Assembly (NCBI RefSeq): GCF_000422725.1
Contig: NZ_KE383912.1
Coordinates: 130,611 to 194,610 of the forward strand
Length of the DNA: 64,000 nt
From: Flavobacterium subsaxonicum WB 4.1-42 = DSM 21790
GTDB lineage: Bacteria > Bacteroidota > Bacteroidia > Flavobacteriales > Flavobacteriaceae
Direction: 5' to 3'
Made by a program: the position numbers and the translations under genes. Positions within the stretch are counted from its first letter, which is position 1; each line of letters begins with the position of its first letter. The notes under the pieces were generated by a model. It was not told where the DNA came from, did not search any database, and saw only the letters and a program-made list of their open reading frames with translations. Positions 60,436-64,000 of the stretch are shown here, one piece after another.

Positions 60436-61080
60436 ATGATTTTTAATACAGACACCGCCAAAAAAACAGCCGAATTGCTTTTACAAATAAACGCAATTAA
60501 ATTAAATCCTAAAAATCCTTTTACATGGGCTTCCGGATGGAAATCGCCTATTTATTGCGATAACAGGATAACACTATCATTTCCTCCAATTCGAAACTAC
60601 ATTAGAGACGAGTTTGCCAAACACATAGAAAAAGAGTTTGGCCGCCCCGATGTTATTGCCGGAGTAGCCACTGGCGCTATTGGCATTGGCATTCTTGTAG
60701 CCGAATCGTTAGGGCTGCCCTTTGTATATGTGCGCCCCGAAGCTAAAAAGCACGGACGCCAAAACCAGGTAGAGGGCTTTTTGCAAAAAGGCCAGAACGT
60801 GGTTGTGGTAGAAGACCTTATTAGCACCGGCAACAGCAGCCTTATGGCCGTAGAAGCCCTTAAAGCAGCCGGAGCCAACGTTAAAGGTATGGTAGCCATA
60901 TTTACTTATGGGTTTGATGTAGCCGTAGAAAATTTTAAAAACGCCAACGTTAACCTGCACACCCTGGGCAACTATGCAACGCTATTAGACGAAGCCGTGG
61001 CAAAACGCTATATTACAGAGGCCGAACAGGAAACCCTTAAAGAGTGGAGAGACAGCCCGTCTACATGGGGGCAGGAATAG
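60436..61080 (+). CDS. pyrE: Orotate phosphoribosyltransferase
   Basis: The start is placed at 60436 (MIFNTDTAKKTAELLLQ); the longer open frame back to 60133 runs antisense through the NUDIX gene. The 214-residue enzyme shows FTWASGWKSPIYCDNR, VIAGVATGAIGIGILVAE, VRPEAKKHGRQNQVEG and the PRPP motif VVVVEDLISTGNSS. It makes OMP from orotate and PRPP in pyrimidine synthesis. An SRPBCC gene follows 144 nt downstream. Confidence 0.95.
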   Translation: MIFNTDTAKKTAELLLQINAIKLNPKNPFTWASGWKSPIYCDNRITLSFPPIRNYIRDEFAKHIEKEFGRPDVIAGVATGAIGIGILVAESLGLPFVYVRPEAKKHGRQNQVEGFLQKGQNVVVVEDLISTGNSSLMAVEALKAAGANVKGMVAIFTYGFDVAVENFKNANVNLHTLGNYATLLDEAVAKRYITEAEQETLKEWRDSPSTWGQE

Positions 61081-61224
61081 TATTTAAGATTAATGGATTT
61101 CAGATTGAACTATACTCAATCAACCAGTAAGCCTTAATACAGCATTTATAAAAAGTATTCAATTTTAATAAGAATGTCAGTCAGTAAGGATAATCTGAAA
61201 TCTACATTCTGAAATAAATAAGAA

Positions 61225-61617
61225 ATGAATTTAGACAGCCCAAAGGTTACGGTTAATAAACCGGCCCAATACATATTTGACGCCCTAAGCGATGTACAGA
61301 ACTTTGAGAAGCTTATGCCCGATAACATTGCCAAGTTTGAGGTTACAGGCCCTGAGGCTTTTATTTTTGCCCTTAAAGGCATGCCAGAGATAAAGCTGAA
61401 GATAAAAGACCGCCAGGCTCCAAACAAACTGGTTTTAGGTGCTGCCAGCGATAAGCTGCCTTTTACCCTTACAGGCGATATTAATGCGCTTAGCGACGAT
61501 AGTACCGAGGTACAGCTGCACTTTGAAGGCGAATTTAACGCCATGATGGCCATGATGATCAAGGGCCCTATAACCAAGTTTATAGAAACCCTTGTTGGCA
61601 ACATGCACAAGCTATAG
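61225..61617 (+). CDS. SRPBCC (START-like) family protein
   Basis: A 130-residue protein with the SRPBCC pattern: PAQYIFDALSDVQNFEKLMPDNIAKFEVTG, central strands, and a long C-terminal helix (MIKGPITKFIETLVGNMHKL). These proteins bind hydrophobic ligands in a deep pocket. Often found beside pyrE in Flavobacteria as far as I recall. A strong terminator follows. The ligand is unknown. Confidence 0.82.
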   Translation: MNLDSPKVTVNKPAQYIFDALSDVQNFEKLMPDNIAKFEVTGPEAFIFALKGMPEIKLKIKDRQAPNKLVLGAASDKLPFTLTGDINALSDDSTEVQLHFEGEFNAMMAMMIKGPITKFIETLVGNMHKL

Positions 61618-61643
61618 TTTAAACACATAATAAATTAGCACTT

Positions 61644-61676
61644 AAGCCTTTCAGTTAGTTACTGAAAGGCTTTTTT
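61644..61676 (+). terminator. Terminator of the SRPBCC gene
   Basis: AAGCCTTTCAGT / ACTGAAAGGCTT, 12 bp, loop TAGTT, then TTTTTT. Confidence 0.85.
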
Positions 61677-61708
61677 GTGTAACTTTATATAGTAACCCCA
61701 CCCTTACT

Positions 61709-62452
61709 ATGCAAAAAGTTATTGCCTTTATTACAGATAGCCATTTAGGAGACGCATCGCCGCAGGATAAAGGTATAAACTGTACCGTACAGCTTGAGGC
61801 AGTACTGGCCGATATTGCCCTGCAAAACGCCACCGATATTATTTTTGCCGGCGATATCACTGAGCCACAAACTTACGAGTGGTTTTTTAACCGGCTGCAA
61901 ACCGCCTGCCCTGATTTTAAAGCCATACTGGGCAACCACGATAGCTATGCCGAAGCCGTTAAACATTATAAGCAACATTCGGCCAGCAGTACAGAGCTTT
62001 ATTATACTTATGAGGACGCTTATCATAAATATATTTATCTCGACTCATCATCATCTACCATATCGGCCGAGCAATTGGCATGGCTGGATAACGAGATCGA
62101 AACCTCTAAAATAATACTGCTTTTTATCCACCATCCCATCTTAAAGATCGATACGGCTATGGATAAAATTCACCCGCTGCAAAACCGCGATGCGCTACGG
62201 TCTATTCTGCACCAGCTGTATAACGATGTATTTGTATTTTGCGGCCACTACCACATGCCCGATTATTTGGAGATTGGCAACGTTAGGCAGTACATTACCC
62301 CGTCTACCTCATTCCAGATAAAAAAAGAGTCCGATTTTATAGACATTAACACCAATTCTTTCGGCTACCGTATTATTACCCTTGATTATAATAACGTTAG
62401 CACCCACCTGCGCATTAGCCGTAATGGCGCATTTACTACCGAGGCAGATTAA
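61709..62452 (+). CDS. Calcineurin-like metallophosphoesterase
   Basis: A 247-residue cytoplasmic enzyme with all five motifs: ITDSHLGD, IIFAGDIT, AILGNHDSY, LFIHHPILK and VFCGHYHMPDY. The class includes cyclic-nucleotide phosphodiesterases (CpdA type), which would be interesting beside Crp/Fnr regulators, but the substrate cannot be fixed. It stands as a single-gene unit between terminator and the DUF4241 gene. Confidence 0.9.
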   Translation: MQKVIAFITDSHLGDASPQDKGINCTVQLEAVLADIALQNATDIIFAGDITEPQTYEWFFNRLQTACPDFKAILGNHDSYAEAVKHYKQHSASSTELYYTYEDAYHKYIYLDSSSSTISAEQLAWLDNEIETSKIILLFIHHPILKIDTAMDKIHPLQNRDALRSILHQLYNDVFVFCGHYHMPDYLEIGNVRQYITPSTSFQIKKESDFIDINTNSFGYRIITLDYNNVSTHLRISRNGAFTTEAD

Positions 62453-62532
62453 CTTTGGGTTAAAGATTTTATAAAGTGTCGGTACTACACCAAGGTTTTC
62501 TGTAATTTTAACAGGTATAAAAACAAACAACC

Positions 62533-63246
62533 ATGAAAGACCTTAACGATTTTGAAATATCTTACGACCTTGAGGGCGAAATGAGCGGTCAGGAGCTGGT
62601 AGAGATCCATATTGGCGACCTTAATCTGCCTACGGGCAAGATCATAGTGTCCGATCCGTTCTTTTCTGAAGGGCAGCAGCCTTTTTCGCGCACGGTAGAG
62701 CCAGATAAGTATCCGGTGTACATTTACATGTCTGAGATAGATAAATTGCACAACCGTATTGCTTATGCCAAGATAAAATTTAGGCCCGAAGATGCTAAAA
62801 AATGGATTTTGGCTTTAACAGACGACCTTACCCCTGAGGAAATGAACGACTTAGGCGAAGATGAGTTTTACGGCTTTCCGGTAGAGAGCGGCCTTGCCTG
62901 CTTTTTAGACCAGGAAACCAACGAGCAGTTTGTGGCCCGTATGGACGATTTGCAGGACAGCAACCCCGAAGCCAATTATTATGACGAGGTACTTGCTAAA
63001 GAATTTATGGACTATTCGGGTAAAAACGCGTTATCCAGAGACTTAGGCGACTGGAACGATCATAAAGTAGATGATAACAGCGATAATAACGTAATAATGT
63101 TCTCATCCGGATGGGGAGACGGCTACTACCCTGCTTATTGGGGCCTTAGCGAACAGGGCGATACCATAGAACTGGTTATCGATTTCTTAATCAACGAGTT
63201 TGACAGCGACGACGAAGACGAAGATGAGTTTGAAGACGAAGTTTAG
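62533..63246 (+). CDS. DUF4241 family protein
   Basis: A 237-residue protein matching DUF4241: LPTGKIIVSDPFF, RTVEPDKYPVYIYM, FPVESGLACFLDQE and the signature SSGWGDGYYPAYWGLSEQG. The C-terminus is a run of acidic residues (SDDEDEDEFEDE). No signal peptide. The family has unknown function; some members sit in toxin-immunity loci, but no toxin is seen here. Confidence 0.8.
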   Translation: MKDLNDFEISYDLEGEMSGQELVEIHIGDLNLPTGKIIVSDPFFSEGQQPFSRTVEPDKYPVYIYMSEIDKLHNRIAYAKIKFRPEDAKKWILALTDDLTPEEMNDLGEDEFYGFPVESGLACFLDQETNEQFVARMDDLQDSNPEANYYDEVLAKEFMDYSGKNALSRDLGDWNDHKVDDNSDNNVIMFSSGWGDGYYPAYWGLSEQGDTIELVIDFLINEFDSDDEDEDEFEDEV

Positions 63247-63252
63247 AGCGCA

Positions 63253-63505
63253 GTATTCAGTGTTCAGTCGCAGTAATCAGTTGACAGTTTTTAGTTTACA
63301 GTGATCAGCTAAAAAATAAAAAAGGAAATAGAAGTCGGCTACCATGCACGGCTTTTATTTCCTTTTCATTTAGGCTTAATATTTCACTTTCGGACATTGA
63401 GATTGCGTTATTTCGCACTTCCAATTTCGGACTTCAAACTTTCGACCTCGGACCTCCGACTTTGAAACTTTGAAACTCTGAAACTCTGAAACTTTGCAAC
63501 TTCAA
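63253..63505. repeat. Intergenic repeats and a hairpin upstream of the birA 3' end
   Basis: CAGTATTCAGTGTTCAGTCGCAGTAATCAG at 63250-63282, a stem AAAAGGAAATA / TATTTCCTTTT at 63320-63366, then inverted octamer units (CTTTGAAA, CTCTGAAA, CTTTGCAA) at 63460-63500, the reverse complement of the AGTTGCAA family. Confidence 0.6.
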
Positions 63506-63508
63506 AAA

Positions 63509-64000
63509 TCAATAAAGCAACTGCACTTCCTTAATTGTGTATTCGGCTATACTGTCATCTGCCAAAAGTACCTGCAGGCTGCCGTTGCCGGTAACGCCCT
63601 GGATTATGCCCATAAACTGGGCTCCGTTTTTATCAAAAGGCATGGGCACATCTTTTTTAAAGAGCATTTGGTGGTAACAATTCCATAACATTTTGGTATC
63701 TTTATGCAGCAGCGATCCAATATTTTGCTTTAAATGATCAGCAATAGCCAGCATAACCGCCTCTTTATCAAACTCGCGGCCGGTAACAGCTGCTAAAGAC
63801 GATGCTTTGGGCAGGCCATCAAAATTTTGCTGGTTAACATTTATGCCAATTCCAATTATAGAGTAAATCTCGCCGTTGTTCTTAATACTGTTCTCAATCA
63901 ATATCCCGCCAACCTTTTTATTGCCTGCCAAAATGTCGTTAGGCCATTTAATTTTAAGTTGGGGTATATTAAAAGTTTCCAGTGCCTGTGCAATGCTCAC
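63509..64000 (-). CDS. birA: Biotin--[acetyl-CoA-carboxylase] ligase, partial
   Basis: The frame runs to the window end, so the N-terminal part lies outside. What is visible is the second half of the catalytic domain: LKIKWPNDILAGNKKVGGILIEN with the biotin/AMP-binding KWPND, IIGIGINVNQQNF, and the C-terminal SH3-like domain (GAQFMGIIQGVTGNGSLQVLLADDSIAEY). It attaches biotin to carboxylase carrier protein. Whether a DNA-binding domain exists cannot be seen; Bacteroidota members usually lack it. Confidence 0.92.
   Translation of the reverse strand: MSIAQALETFNIPQLKIKWPNDILAGNKKVGGILIENSIKNNGEIYSIIGIGINVNQQNFDGLPKASSLAAVTGREFDKEAVMLAIADHLKQNIGSLLHKDTKMLWNCYHQMLFKKDVPMPFDKNGAQFMGIIQGVTGNGSLQVLLADDSIAEYTIKEVQLLY

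Overview
The window looks like chromosome from a Flavobacteriaceae (Flavobacterium-like) member of the Bacteroidota. Evidence: promoters of the TAnnTTTG (-7) type without strong Shine-Dalgarno sequences, many small lipoproteins, a secreted protein with a type IX secretion sorting domain, LytTR two-component pairs, SusC-free but TolC-rich envelope genes, DUF4199 and trpA-type gene orders common in that family. Almost everything is chromosomal housekeeping or stress gene content. No phage, IS transposase, CRISPR array, rRNA or tRNA was found.

Layout. 1-2.8 kb: a frameshifted metallophosphoesterase/outer-membrane barrel gene. 2.9-4.3 kb: four tandem small Thr/Asp-rich lipoproteins. 4.4-11.4 kb: a detoxification cluster (SDR, Crp/Fnr, pseudo-receiver, ring-cleavage dioxygenase, carboxylesterase, pirin, acetyltransferase, hydrolase, zinc alcohol dehydrogenase). 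11.5-19.1 kb: a LytTR two-component pair divergent from a TolC-RND-MFP efflux operon. 19.6-24.3 kb: Na+(K+)/H+ antiporter and a rhodanese-HK-LytTR operon. 24.4-27.8 kb: a barstar-like gene and thioredoxin/rhodanese redox genes. 28-29.7 kb: MarR-nitroreductase-YceI. 29.9-31.8 kb: cysE-cysM behind a leader. 32.2-36.8 kb: TetR-TolC-EmrA-EmrB. 37-42.6 kb: small genes, YaaA, LuxR/DUF4199, second Crp/Fnr, second pirin, second YceI. 43.8-50.7 kb: complete trp operon (E, G, D, C, F-B fusion, A). 50.7-52.7 kb: repeat-bounded accessory patch with a duplicated trpA tail. 52.8-64 kb: rluD, PASTA protein, ddl, coaD, M14 peptidase, T9SS cargo, NUDIX/pyrE, SRPBCC, phosphoesterase, DUF4241 and a partial birA.

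The most interesting signals are regulatory. (1) A 16-codon leader peptide with Cys-Thr-Cys-Cys lies before cysE with complete alternative antiterminator/terminator hairpins: a cysteine attenuator. (2) A WWW leader peptide with a matching attenuator precedes trpE, and its start codon lies only 4 nt after the -7 box. (3) Four promoters share TGTYYYAGTTCAATG followed by exactly 20 nt and a -7 box; they precede the pseudo-receiver, the ring-cleavage dioxygenase, a pirin and a YceI gene, and Crp/Fnr genes adjoin both loci. (4) A 17-bp operator is identical at the TetR-EmrAB promoter and at the RND operon promoter 19 kb away, suggesting one regulator for two pumps. (5) Two 11-bp direct repeats 21 bp apart lie upstream of the antiporter next to a LytTR regulator.

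All calls were made by reading the sequence; no database search was possible. Family names rest on recognised motifs, and regulatory links are inferences.
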